64,000 bases of DNA from Streptomyces sp. NRRL F-525. Its GTDB lineage: Bacteria; Actinomycetota; Actinomycetes; Streptomycetales; Streptomycetaceae. The notes under the pieces were generated by a model. The model did no database searches. It worked only from the letters and a program-made list of their open reading frames with translations, and was not told where the DNA came from. The number at the start of each line of letters is the position of its first letter. The first letter of the stretch is position 1. Both the position numbers and the translations under genes were made by a program. This document shows, piece by piece, positions 1-12,229 of this stretch. Location of the stretch: the NCBI RefSeq assembly GCF_000716605.1, contig NZ_JNXE01000033.1:127953-191952 (forward strand), written 5' to 3'.

Positions 1-3000
1 CGACGGCGCGGTCGGCTGCCGCGGCCTCGATCCGGGCCTGGTCCAGCGTGGTACGGGCCCGGTTGCGGTGCGCCTCGCGCCGGGCGAGGGAACCGGGGTC
101 GTCCGAGCGGGAGTTGCCGTCGGCGCGGCGCGAACTCCCGCCCCGGGTCGGCGCGTTGGCGGTCCGCTGCCGCGCGGCCTCCTCGGCCTCCCGTACGGCC
201 CGCTCCGCCGCCGCCAGTTCGTCCTCCGCCGTGCGGACCGCGTCGTGGTACTCCCCCGCCGCCCGGGTCGCGGCCGTCACGCGCCCGTTCTGGTCCTGGA
301 GGTCCGCGGTCAACTGCGTTACGCGGGCGCGCCGTTCCTGGTCGGTGCGTTCGGCGACCGGGACGGCCCGCTCGGCGGCGGTGAGTTCGGCGGCCGCGGC
401 GGTCGCGGCGGCGTGGGCGTCGTCCCGGTCCAGCTGCGCCTGTGTCACCGGCGGCTCGGCCTCGTTCAACAGCCTTTCGGCGTCCGGCACTTGGTCCTGG
501 AGCCGACGTTCCTCCGTGTTCGCGGCGTGCTCAGCCCGCGCGGCCTCCTCCAGTGCGCGCACCTGATTCCGTACGGCCGCCCAACCGGCGTCGTGGACCG
601 TGTCGTTGGGATTCAGGCCGCTCGGGCCCGCGCTGCCCGGCCCCCTGTCCTCCAGTTCCTCGTCGCCCCGCTCGTCCGCCCCCTGCGTCCCCTCCGCGTC
701 CCCGTTCGCGTCGAACCGCCGGAACCGCACGCCCTCGCCGTCACGCAGCGCCAGCTCGACCGGCCGCTGTAGCAACGCGGCCGTGCCCGAAGCGGCGTAC
801 AGGGCGCGGGCCGTCTGGTTCGGGGTGCCGTCGGTGGCCAGCCAGAGCTGGAGCATGGTGTCGGCGGGTGGGGCGGGGTGCGCCTGGATGCCGTCGGCCA
901 GCAGGGTCGGGAGGTCGCGGAAGGAGATCTGGCGCCAGTCGCGGAGGGCCTCGGCTGCGGGGGCGGCCGGTGCCTGGGCGTCGGCCGCCTCGCGGATCAG
1001 GGACGCGGCGTCGTACACGCCCGGGTCCGTGACGCCCGCGGTGACGCCGTGGCCCAGGAGGTCGCGCTCCAGGGGACGGAGGCGGACCGTGCCGGAGACG
1101 TACCGGGTGCCGTGCGGGCCGTGGACGGTGACGACGGCATCGGCGAGGATCTCGTGGCTGCGGGTGCCGCGCGAGCCCTCCGGCGTCGAGGTGTTGCCGT
1201 GCTTGAGCCACTCGCGGCGGGTGCCCGCGACGGCCGCGCCCGAGCCGGGGTCCTGGGCCGGGCGGGCCAGGACCGGCGCGGTGAAGCCGAGGAGCTGGCG
1301 GTTGGAGTCGTGCAGGCTGAGGGCGCCCTGCGCCGACAGACTGCCGGTGAGACCCGCGTGCGAGGCGGAGCCCGCGCTGACCGTGCTGAGCCGGACCCGG
1401 TCGACCGTCACGTCGCCGGTGTCGGTCTGCGGGCGCGGCCGGTACAGCTCCACGGTGAGCCGGGGCGGGGTGTCGGGATCGCCCTGGAACGGGTAGGCGC
1501 CCGGCATCGTGGTGGTGAGGCCGGCGGGACGGCGCGGGTGGTCCAGCTCGATCGTGCCCGCCTGGAGGAGTTCGCCGACGCGTACGGCGGTGGCGTCCGC
1601 GGAGCCGGAGGCGGCGAGCCAACGCCAGGTGCGGGTGAGGGCGGGAGCGGGGGCCACCTCGGCGAGCGCGGCGGCGAGTTCGGTGCCCGCGTCGAAGGAG
1701 AAGACCGGTGCGGGACCGCCCGGCCGGAAGCGGCCGCCGGTCGTGGCCGGTCGTGCCGCCGACCGGCCCACCGCCATCCGCGCCTCGGGCTGCGCGGGGT
1801 CGCCGGTCTCGCTGCCGGTGAAGCGCAGCGCGGCGGCGGCGTGCACGGTGATGGCGCGCGGCCGGCGGCCGACGAAGAGGTGGGCGATGCGCTGGGCCAG
1901 CGGGGTGTCCGCGTCGGTGAGGCTGAGCACGCCGTGCTGGAGCACGCTGCCCGGCAGGTCCACCAGCCAGTCGGCGGTGAGGGAGGACCGCACGGTGGCG
2001 ACGATCCGGTACGGCACGCCGTCGAAGTCGGCGACGTTGTCGGAGCGCAGCCAGTGCCGGTCCTCGGCGGCCCGGGTCACCCGCGCCGAGTTGCCGCGCA
2101 CGGTGTCGGCGCTGAGCAGTGCGGCCGCCCGGTCGGTGCGGGGGCCGCCGGTGGGCCTCGGGAGCCGGGTCTGGAGCTGGACGAACCCGGAGTGCCGGGT
2201 GCTGTGGGAGGTCTTGTCGGTCACCGCGGACGGGGTGTGGCCGAGGTACTGCTCCATACCGGCGCCCGGGGCCCCGTCGTGGCCGCGCACCTGCCGCAGC
2301 GTGTGGTCGTCGGCGTCCGGCTCGGCCGCGAGCGTGACCTCGACGACGCGGGCGCCGCCGTAGCCGACATGGCGGAAGCGGAAGCGCTGGACGCGGCCGG
2401 GGCCGCGGCCGGCCAGGGTGCGCAGGCCGGCCGTGGAGGTGAGGTCGGCGATGCGGGTGTCGACGCCGGAGAGGTACGACGCGTGGCCCGGGCCGGTCGT
2501 GCCGGGGGCCTCCTCCTCGACGAGGGCGAGGAGCCGCTGCCGGAGGAGGTCGGGGCGCTGCACGGTGCGCAGGGCGTCGGTGTACTGGTCCATCGCCTGG
2601 ACGCTGCCGAGGCCCACCTCCCGGGAGGCGATGAAGCGGCGCGGCAGCGGCACGGAGGGCGGTGTCTGCGCGGGCACGGTGAGACCGGGCACGGTCGCGA
2701 ACCAGGCGGGGTGGCGCCGGATCTGTGCCGGGGTGACGAAGAACCGTACGGCGTCCGGGAGTTCGACCGCCACCGTCACGTCGCGGCCCTCGCCCTGTCC
2801 GATCGCGTTGCCCACGGCGTTGCGGTGGCCGCGCCGGAACGTGACCAGCAGCAGCGCGTCGGCCAGGACGCTCTGCTGGACGCCGCTCTCGGTGGCCGTG
2901 CGGTGCGCCATCGTCGAGGAGGCGAGCGCCCGGCCCTTCTCGTCGCGGGTGGTGCGGGTGTAGCGGCCCGAGGGGTTGAGGGTCGCCGCGCGGGGTGCAG

Positions 3001-6000
3001 AGGTGGACGTGCCGCCGCCCTCCTGCTGCGCCGGTTCGTCGGCGCGGCGCCGCATGCCGCCCTCGCCGAGGCCGCCGATGTCGCCGTCGTTGCCCGCGGC
3101 CTGGTCGGAACTCGGGCCCTGGGCCGAGGAGTTGTTGCGGACCGCGGTGAAGCCGCCCGCCCACTGAGCGGCGCGGGCCACCGTGCGCTGCTGCCCGGCG
3201 CCGTCGACGGCGTTGAGCCCTGACTCGAAGTACTGCGTGATCTCGCCCGACGCGCGCGGCCGGCGCAGGGCGCCGCGGATCTCCACCGACAGCACCTCGT
3301 CCGAGGCGAGCCCGGGCAGGGTGAGCCCCTCGATCACATAGGCGCCCTTGAACACCTGGTGGCCGCGGGCCAGCAGGGCGGCGGGGCTGCGGGCGGCGCC
3401 GAGCAGCTCGGCCGCCACCGTGGTCGGGTCGGTGGCGGCGGCGCCGACCAGCGACTCGCTCACGGCACGTCCGACGCGGGCCACCGGAGCGGGAGTCAGG
3501 CCCCCGACCGCGTCCCGTACGCCGTCCAGCAGACCGCGCGCCGGATGCCCCTGGTAGGTGTTGCCGAGCACCCCGCGGAACGCGTCGTCCAGCGCGGCCG
3601 ACGCCCGGAACACCTCCACCATCGCGTCGTCCGGCAGCGGTACCGCGTCCGGCAGCAGGGTGCCGTCCGCGGCGGTCAGGTCGAGCGCCGTCCTGTCGGC
3701 GGCGGTGGCGGCCCGTACGGTGTGCGCGGCGGGCGCCGGCTGGACGGGCTCGTCGGCGGCGGGCAGCGTACGGAGCGTCGGCACCGCCAGCTCCAGCGTC
3801 CCCGCCACCCGGTCCGGCGGCGGAGGCGGCGGCGGGTCGTCCGGGCCGGGCGCCGGGGCGCCGTGCGGGACGTACGGCAGCTGGACCGTCTGGTGCGCGA
3901 ACCGCTCCAGGGGCTCCTCCCCCGGCCCTTCGTACAGGTCGAGCGCGAAGTCGGCCGGCACCGTGAACACCTCGGTGCGGTTGCCCTCCCCGGTGCCCTG
4001 GAACTGCTGGTCGTGCCCGAGGGCCACCTGCACACTGTGGTCGTGCTGCACCTGGTGGGAGCGCACATGGTCGGCGGTGCCGCCGAGGGTCCACGCGCCG
4101 TCGCGCACCGGTATCCCGAGCGAACCGCCCGCGCCGTACGACGCCCCGTACTGCGAGCCCGACTGGTCGGTGGCGACCGTCGACAGGGAGACCAGGCCGA
4201 CGCCCTCCACGTGCGGCAGCACCTTGGTGTGTGTGCTGGGACCCGTGCCGCGCCGCGCGCTGAGCACCAGCCGCACCCGGCGGGTGCCGGTCACCGTCGG
4301 GATCTCCAGGAAGAGCGAGTGACCGCCGTCCAGCATGGCGTCCGTCGCGGCCCGCTGCCCGATCTGCGAGCGGGTCTGCTCGAACCGGCGCAGGTTGTTC
4401 AACTGGGCCTGCACCAGCGCCTCGTCGGGCAGTACGCGGTTGCGCGCGTTGGCGTCGGCGGGCAGGAAGCCCTCGCGGCGCAGCCAGTTCTCGGCGTGCA
4501 CGAAGAGGCCTTCGGCACCGTCCACGGCCAGCGGTGTCGCGCTGGCGCCGATCGACCGCAGATGCTCCAACTCCGCCGGGAGCCGCCGCAGTTCGGCCGT
4601 CGTCGGGGCGTGCCCCTCGGCGTCCTCGGCGGTCATCAGCCGCAGATGCATGCCGGCCGGCCACGCCTCCGGCTCGAAGATCTCCTGCCCGCCGCCCGGC
4701 AGATGGAGCACCAGCCGGTGCTCGACCGTGGCCGGCGCCAGCAGATGGCTGCGCTTGGTGCGCACCTCGTGCATCAGGGACGCGCTGGCGCTCTGGTTCA
4801 GCGCGTCGCTCGTCCCGGCCTGGACCGAGGCCCGCCCCAGCACACCGCCGCCGACCCGCTTCGTCGCCTCCGGGTGGCCCTGGCCGTGGTCGCCGGTGAG
4901 CGCCGGACCGACGCTCCCGGACAGGGAGACCCCGCTGCTGAACTTCGACTGGGCGTCGATCTTCACCGACTGCGTGAGGTGGCTCTCCAGGTTGATCTTC
5001 CCGGCGACGCTCCGCCGCCGCGGCTCGCCCACCGTGACCGTGGTCCGCAGCTGGAACATCCCGAGCGCGCGCCCCGACCTGTCGAGCAGCACCGGCGAGA
5101 AGACGCCCCCCTGCCGCTGCATCGGCAGGGTGCCCCGCAGCAACGGCTCCGACAGGAACGTCTCCAGCTCGGCCAGCGAGTCCTTGCCCAACTCCCGTAG
5201 CCGGACGCTGAATTCCCGCAGCGTCTCCGCGAGCAGCCGCCCCGGCTCCGCCACCGTGTCCACACCCCAGATCGGCAGCACGTCCAGCCCCGCCGCCTCG
5301 GGCAGCTCCCCGTCCTCGTCCACCGTCAGATGCTGCGGGAACCAGATGGTCACCGGCCCGTGCGACTGCTCCGGCGACCAGGTGACGGGCGCGGCCAGCG
5401 CCGGGGTGTCGACCCGTACGTCCCACGAGGCGGTGAAGTCGTACGGCTCCGAAGGCTCGTTGCTGCGCTGCGCCGTCGTCGACGTCACCACCGACGCCAC
5501 CGACGCGCTCGACGAGAGCTGGTTCAGGGTCAGTGCGAGGGTCACCGCGGCATCGACACCGCTCACGGGGGTCGCCCGTGTCACGGGGAACAGCGCCGTC
5601 CAAGGCAGCATCACCGTACGGATGTTGCCGGACACCTCCGACGACACGGACTCCTGCGAACCGATGCCACGCCGCTCCACCCGTACGTCCCGCACGGCCC
5701 CCTCGGCCTGCCCGTACCGGGCCGCCGCCCTCGGATCCGAGAGCCGCATCCGCAGATCCACGTCCCGGTCCCGGCCGTCCACCGTCACCCTGATCCGGAA
5801 ACCCAGACTCCCGCGCAGATACGGCAGGTTGAGCACCAGCGTCTCGGCACTGGCCACCGTCCGCAGCTGCTCCCGCACCGGGTGCGTGTCGGGCGCGGCC
5901 CCCAGCCCGAGCGCCGTCATCACCTGCTGGTGCAGCCCGTTCACGACCTCCGCCGACAGCGGTTCGAGCAGCACCAGGCCTACGTTGCCGTCCCGGTGGG

Positions 6001-6640
6001 AGCCGTAGTCGAGGACGAACGACGAAGAGGGCGGCGCCACCGGGGCGTTGGAGGCGGGCCAGGTGAGGGGGGTGTCCGTGGGAATGGGCGTGGTGTCGGG
6101 GTCGTGGACGGGCGTCGTCTCGTTCTGGCCTGTGTGGTCGTGGAGTTGGGGGCCGGACGCGGTGACGTTCTCGATGATGCGGAGGTAGCGGTGCGGGATG
6201 TGGACCGGGGTCTGGGTCGTGGCCATGAGGCCGGCGGTGTGAACCGTGGTGCTGTTCGAGTGGTTGCGGAGGAGGAAGTCGTTGTCGCGTTGCTCGTCCG
6301 GCAGGCCGAGGTAGTGGAGGACTTCGTGGAGGAGATCCTCGTCGGAGTGGTTGATGTCCAGGTGGAGTTGGTTGGCGCGGGCCGGGTCCTCGGTGTCGGT
6401 GAGAGTGATCGTCTCGGGGTGGTCCGGGTCTGCGATCAGGTTGAGGTTGATGTGGAGCTGGTCTCCTGAACTGGGCAGCGCGAGACCGGAGTTGAGGTGT
6501 GTGTCCAGGAGGCCGGTGATGCGGTCCTTCAACTGACCGGTGAGGGAAGGGTCGTTGGTGGTCACCGGGAGGTTGAGCGTGTAGTCGCGGATCCATTGGC
6601 CGTTGGGGGCCTGGATACGACGGACCTGCGTGCGGATGAG
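1..6640 (-). repeat. Module copy 4 of the giant gene (truncated by the window edge)
   Basis: Leader at about 6620, metzincin HEVLHYLGLPDE (6293-6328), beta blocks, and the conserved AVPLPDDAMVEV block (about 3600) preceded by a full-length in-frame linker as in copy 1. The coiled coil (ending ARTTLDQARIEAAAADRAV at the edge) is entered but the OTU-like domain is not reached. Beta-block sequences are more divergent than in copies 2 and 3. Confidence 0.8.
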
Positions 6641-9600
6641 AGTCGTGGCACCGCTAAGAGCCCCGGGGCGGGGCGAGTTGGACTGGTCGGCGTGCGGGTC
6701 GAACCGCTCGGTGCTGTGAACGGCCGGGCGAGCATGGGGACGCAGGCCGTGCCAGGTGTCCTTCGCAGCGGGGTCGGCGACACGGGACGCGGGCCGGTCA
6801 TCGTCGGCGTCACGCGTGGGCGCGGGACGGTAACGCCCGTCCGGCTGAACGCTGTTGGCGTCCTCGGGACCCCGGGGCGCGTTCGACGGGGTGATGTTCG
6901 CCGAGGTGGTGCGGGTGTTCGCGTCGCTCGCGCTGTAGTGGTTCAGGCCCGTGTAATGGACCTCCAGGGCGGGGGTGTTGGTGGTCGGGCCGTAGCGCAG
7001 CGCGATGCCGCGGGGGCCGCCGGTCGCGGTGGTGCCGGCGAGCGGGGCGGGCATCGGCTGGAAGACGTGGATCGGGGCGTCGAGGGTGTCGGCGAGCAGG
7101 GGCAGGAAGGTGTCGCCGACCGGGTTCGCCCACGCGGCCGACCAGTTGCCCACCGCGCCGCCGAGCATGTTCGCCTCGTCCTGGCTGAGCGGGGCGGTGC
7201 TGCGGTGGTAACCGGCGATCAGCAGCGACCGGCGCTCGTCCGTGGTCATGGTGGCGAGCGTCGGCAGGCCGTTCACCGCACGGAGGTAGGCGAACATACG
7301 GCGGTTGCTCGGCGCGGCGCCGGTAAGTGCGGGTGGTGCGCCCGGCATGGAGACCGCTTGCAGATAGCGGGTCTGGAGGTCGATCGGGTCCAGATCCTCG
7401 GCGTGGGTGACGCCCTGGATGCCGTAGCGGGCCAGTTCGTTGTCGATCTGGGCGGCGGGCATGTTCCGGACCGCCCGCGTGAAGGGGGTGACGAGGACGC
7501 CCCGGAGCTGGCCGAGCACCTGCGGCGGGAGCGGGCGGGTGCCGTTGCCCGCCGCCGCCAGCCGGGCGAGGACCAGGTTCTGCAACTCCTGCCGGGCGGC
7601 GCGCAGTTGATTGGATCCCCGGTCGGTGGCCTGCGGGTTCCGCGCCATCGTCCTGAGGGCCCGTTGTACGTCGTCGGGCCGGGCGAGCCAGGCCGCGGTG
7701 GCTGGGGCGAGCGCCTGGGTGGTACCGGCTGCGGCGGCCTGCTGGAGGCGGGTGCGGACCAGGTGGGGTGCGCTGCCGATGACGGCGTAGAGGAGGCAGT
7801 TGCCGTCGCCGGGGGTCTGGACGGCGTTGCCGGTGGGGTCGACGTAGGGGGTCACCGGGGCGGCGGGAGTTGTGGCGGGGGGCGTGGTCGTGGCCTGGCT
7901 CTTGTCGACGCCCTTGCCCTTGTCGACGCCCGTGGTCTTGCCGGTGTCCTTGGTCGTACCCGTGCTCTTGCCGGTGCCGGTGCTCTTGCCCGCGTTCTTG
8001 TCCTTGCCGGTCTTGCCGTCCTTGCCCGTCCCGTCCGTCTTGGCATTGCTCGTACCGGACTTGGGCGGCCCGCTCTTCTTCGGCTTCGGCTGCTGCTTCG
8101 TCGTGGGCGTGGTCCCGGCGTTCGTGGTGGTGCCGGTGGTGGTCGCGGGCGCCGGGGTGTGCGTCTGGCCGCCCGCCGGGAGGGGCGCGGCGCGGCCGTC
8201 GGGGGCGGGCCAACGGGGCGGGGTGGTCGCGAAGGTGGTGCGCAACGACTGCTCGGGCGTCGGGGCGCTGTCCTGGACGTCGCCGGACAGGCCGGGCAGC
8301 GCGGCGGTGGCCGCCATCTGGTCGGCGGCGGCCTGCAGTTGCGCGGTGACGGCGGCGGCGACCAGCCCGTTGCGGCGGGCGACCTCGGCCTCGGCCGCGG
8401 TCACCCGCCCCTTGGCGACGGTCTCGTCCCGCGTGGCGAGCTGCACATTGGCAGCCGCCTCGACCTCGGCTGCCGCCGCCTCCTCCGCCTCCTCGACGGC
8501 CTCCTCGTGGTTCTCCTCCTCCGCGCTGATGCGGTCCGGGCCGACCTCGACGATGTGCTCCGCCCGCGCCAGCACCGGCCGGGCTGCGGTGAGCGCGGCG
8601 GTGGCCTGCTGGATCGCGTTGTCGGCGGCGGTGATCGCGGGGAGCACGGCCTGGACCCGGGGGTCGGCGGCGACATCGGGCGCGGCGGTGTGGGGGCGCG
8701 GGGCACCGGGTGCGATGGGGGCCGGTACAGGAGCCGGAGCGGGGGTGGCGCTCGACTGCCCGTTCTTCGCGGCCTGTTGGGCGGCGGCCCGTGCCGCGGC
8801 GGCGCGCTCTTCGCGCACGTTGTTCTCGGCCCGCGTCAGCGCGGCCAGGGCCGTCCGGAGATCGTGGCGGCCCTTGGTCTCGTCCCGCTCGTGCCGCTCG
8901 ATGACCGACGGCAGGGTCGTGACGGTGTTCCGGGCCTCCGCGAGGTCCCGCTTCAGCCGGGCGACCAGCGCCTCGGCCTTGCGCGCGGCCTCGGCGGTGT
9001 CGGCGACCGCCTGCTTCGCGTCCGCGTGGGCGTCGGTCGCGTCCGTGACCGCGAGTTGCGCCTTCTCGTGGGCTTCCACGGCGGTGGTGTGCGCCCGGTT
9101 GGCCTGCTGGAGGGAGGCGGTGAGGCGGTTCAGCCGCTGCGGGGTGTCAGCGAGGGTTTCCGTGGCGGTGTGCAGGAGTTCGGCCTGGGCGTCGAAGGCG
9201 TCCCACGCGGTGGCCAGGTCGGGGTCCGACGTGACGAGGGCGCCCTCGGGGGTGAACTCCCAGCGGCGGATGCCCTGCGGATCACGCGTCATCAGCTCCA
9301 GCGGGCGGTTGCCGAGTACGGCGGTGCGGGACGCGGCGTAGAGGGCCTGGCCGAGGTGTTCGCCCTGCGGGTCGGCGCCGAGGGCGACCCAGACCTGCAC
9401 GCCGTGACTGCCGGGCGGGATCGCGGAGTTGAGGCGTTCGGGCAGGGTGTGCGGCTCGGCGGTGGCCCAGTCGGGCACGAGCGCGGGCAGGTCGTGGAGG
9501 TCCGGCGGGGTCTCCGCCGGGGTGAGCAGACCGTGGCCGAGCAGGTCCCGCTCCTCGATGCGGAGAGTGACCGTACCGGTGACGTGACGCGTGCCCTCCG

Positions 9601-12229
9601 GCCCCTCAACGAGCAAGTGCGCGTCGGCGTCCACGACGTAACTCCGCGTTCCCCGCGCCCCGTTGGCGGGCGCTGCGGTGCTGCCGGACTTCAGCCAGTC
9701 GCGGCGGCTGCCGGTCGTGGTGCCGCCGAAGGTCGAAGGCTGGGTCTGCCGTTGGGCGAGCGGGACGCTGATGCCGGCGATCTCGTGGTTGTCGTCGTCG
9801 CCGCTCAGGAGTTCCGTGAACGAGGTCGCGAGGGAGTGGTCGGCACCGGCGGCGGTGCTCACCGTGTCGGTGGTGTTGTGGAGCTGGTCGAGGGTGACGT
9901 CGTCGGCGTGGGTGGAGCGGCGCGGGTTGTAGAGCGTGACCGCGATCGACGGGGCCTGATCGGGTGCCCCTTCGAAGGGCGCGGTGCCGGGCATCTTGCG
10001 GGTGAGGTCGGCGGCCAGCCGGGGGCGGTCGAGGGAGACGCGCCCGGCCTGGATCAACTGGCCCAGCCGGACGGCCTGTCCCTCCACCGACACGGAGGTG
10101 ATCTGCGCGTGCCAACCCCGTCCACTGCGCGGCGCCACGTCGTTGAGCGCCGTCTCCAGATGTGCCCAGCCGTCGAAGTGGAACGCCGGGGTCGGCCCCA
10201 CCGGGTGGAACATCTGCGCGTCGGTGAGATACGGCCCGGCGGCGGGACCGGCCGGCCGCACGGTGTTGCGCGGGTCGGCGCCGGAGACGACCGACGGGGC
10301 GTTCACCGGAGCCGGGCCGCCCGCGCCGGGCAGGGTGGTCTCGGTGCCGGTGAAGCGCAGCGTCAGCCGGACCGGGACGGTGCTGGTGCGCGGGGTGCCC
10401 CGGGCCATCAGCTCGTCTATCCAGCGGCGTACGTCCCTGTCCGCGTCGGACCACGCGATGACACCGTTCTGGATGAGCCCGCCGATGACGTTCGGCGGCC
10501 AGTCGGCGACCAGCGCGGAACGGACGGACAGCTCGTAGTCGTACTGAAGGCCGTCGAAGTCGGCGCCGTTGTCGGTGCGCAGCCAGAAGCGGTTGTCGGC
10601 GGTGGTCGCCCGTCGCGCGGAGATGCTGGTGGCCGCCTGCGGGGTGAACACCGGCGCCGCACGGTCCGTCTTGGACGGGTCGGGCCCCTGGTTCGGGCGG
10701 AGATAGCGGGTCGTCAGCGTGACCGGGAGCTGCTTCTGCCGGACCGAGGCGCGGGTGGTCGTACGGCCCGCCGCCGTGTGCGACTGCCACTGTTCGAGAC
10801 CCGAGCCGGGCGTCGAGGAACCCCGGACACCGGCCAGGTTCTGGGTCCGGCGCGGCCGTGCCGTCAGCGTGACCTCGATCAGCCGCTCGCCCCCGTGGCC
10901 GTGGTGGCGGAAGTGGAAGCGGGTGGTGGCCCGGCGCGGGGTGCCGTCCGGACCGCGTCCGGGCAGCGAGCGCAGTCCGGCGGACGAGGTGAGCTGCGCG
11001 ACGCGACTGTGCACGCCCTGCTGGTATCCGGGGTGCCCCGGGGTGACCGCTCCGGGCGCCTCGGCCTCCACGAGGGCCAGCAGCTCGCGCCCGATCAGCC
11101 CGCGCCGCTCCCTCGGGTTGACCGGCACCAGCGGGATCTGCCCGGCGGCGGGCCCGGTCGTGGGGACGGGGGCGGCGACGGGCCGGTCGTACTCGATGAC
11201 CGAGAGGACGCCGCCGAGGCCCAGTTCGCGGTTGCGGGTGTACGGCGCCGGGAGGGCCGCCGTCAACGCCGGGGCGGGCGCGGGAGTGAGCCCCTGCACC
11301 GAGCCCATCCACCGTGCGTCGCGGGCGAGTTGGCCCTGGGTCATGAGGAACTGCAGGCCGTCCGGGACGTCCACCGCGAAGGTGACGGGGTCGATCGTGC
11401 CGGGCTCGCCGACGCCGTTGAGCAGGGTGCGGGAGCCCGCGCGGACCGTGACGAGGTAGGTGACGTCGGCGACCACGCGGTGCAGGGTGCCGCTCTCGGT
11501 GGGAGTGCGGTTGACGCCCGTGCTCGCGGAGAGGGTGTCCGAAGTGTCGGTGCGGGAGACCTTGTTGAGCCGTGCCGAGGGGTTGAAGAGTCCCTTGTAC
11601 GACTTGCCGCTGGTCTGGCTGGTGGAGACCGAACCGTCCGACTCCGGACCGGTGTTGCCCTGTCCGGCCGGCTGCGGGGGCGGGTTCTGGGTGACCACCC
11701 CGCTGCCGCCGAACTGGTGCGACTTTCCGAGGGACTTGAGCTGCTGGGCGCTGTCTGCGGCCGAGACACCCGTCTCCAAGTACTGCCGGGTCGTGTCGAG
11801 CAGCCGGGGCCGGTGCGCGACGGCCTGGATCTCCAGGGAGTACTGGCCGTCCGCGACCGTGCCGGGGAGGCTCAGGCCCTCAACTACGTAGGAGTTCTTG
11901 AACAGTTCGTGGCCGTGCGCGACGAGACTGCCCGGCGTGATCGCGGCGTGCCGGGTCTCGGTGGCGCGCGTCCTGCTGTCCGTGAGCCCGTGTCCGGCGA
12001 GGGGTGAGATGCCGTCACGCGGGGGCGGGGCGGCGGCGGTTCCGGTGGTCGCGGGGGCGGTGACCGGGAGGATCGGGCCCGTGCCGGTGGCGGCGGGGGG
12101 CGTCGGCTGGGCCTGGTTGCGGATGACCGTGGCGGCCCGCTGGAAGACGGACTCGATGGCGGCGGAGCCGCGCACGGTGTCGATCAGCGCGTCGTCCGGT
12201 ATCCGCACCAGCTCCGGGCGCGGGGTGCC
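1..12229 (-). CDS. Giant modular exoprotein, third frame segment (end of module 2, all of module 3, part of module 4; no stop in window)
   Basis: This continues the gene that starts at 34936, after a second frame break near 12230-12290. I checked the frame at five landmarks (codon starts 12214, 7798, 6940, 6328 and 58) and all agree. It first reads the second half of module 2: the conserved VRIPDDALID block at about 12210, beta-rich blocks, a coiled coil at about 9200-8300, and a Lys/Thr/Gly linker at about 8150-7860. Next is an OTU-like domain with GDGNCLLYA (Cys codon 7796-7798) and NHYSA (His codon 6938-6940). Module 3 begins at about 6640 with the metzincin motif HEVLHYLGLPDE (6293-6328), and its coiled coil runs off the left edge. 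No start codon with a ribosome site is visible near 12.2 kb, so I treat it as a continuation and not a separate gene. (Module numbers here follow reading order from the frame break; in the repeat entries these are copies 3 and 4.) An OTU domain and a stop codon are expected beyond the left edge. Confidence 0.75.

Noticed and set aside
741..6596. A 1,951-codon minus-strand frame
   Set aside because: It is the wrong frame of module 4; the conserved metzincin and beta blocks are read in the frame whose codons start at 6328 and 58.
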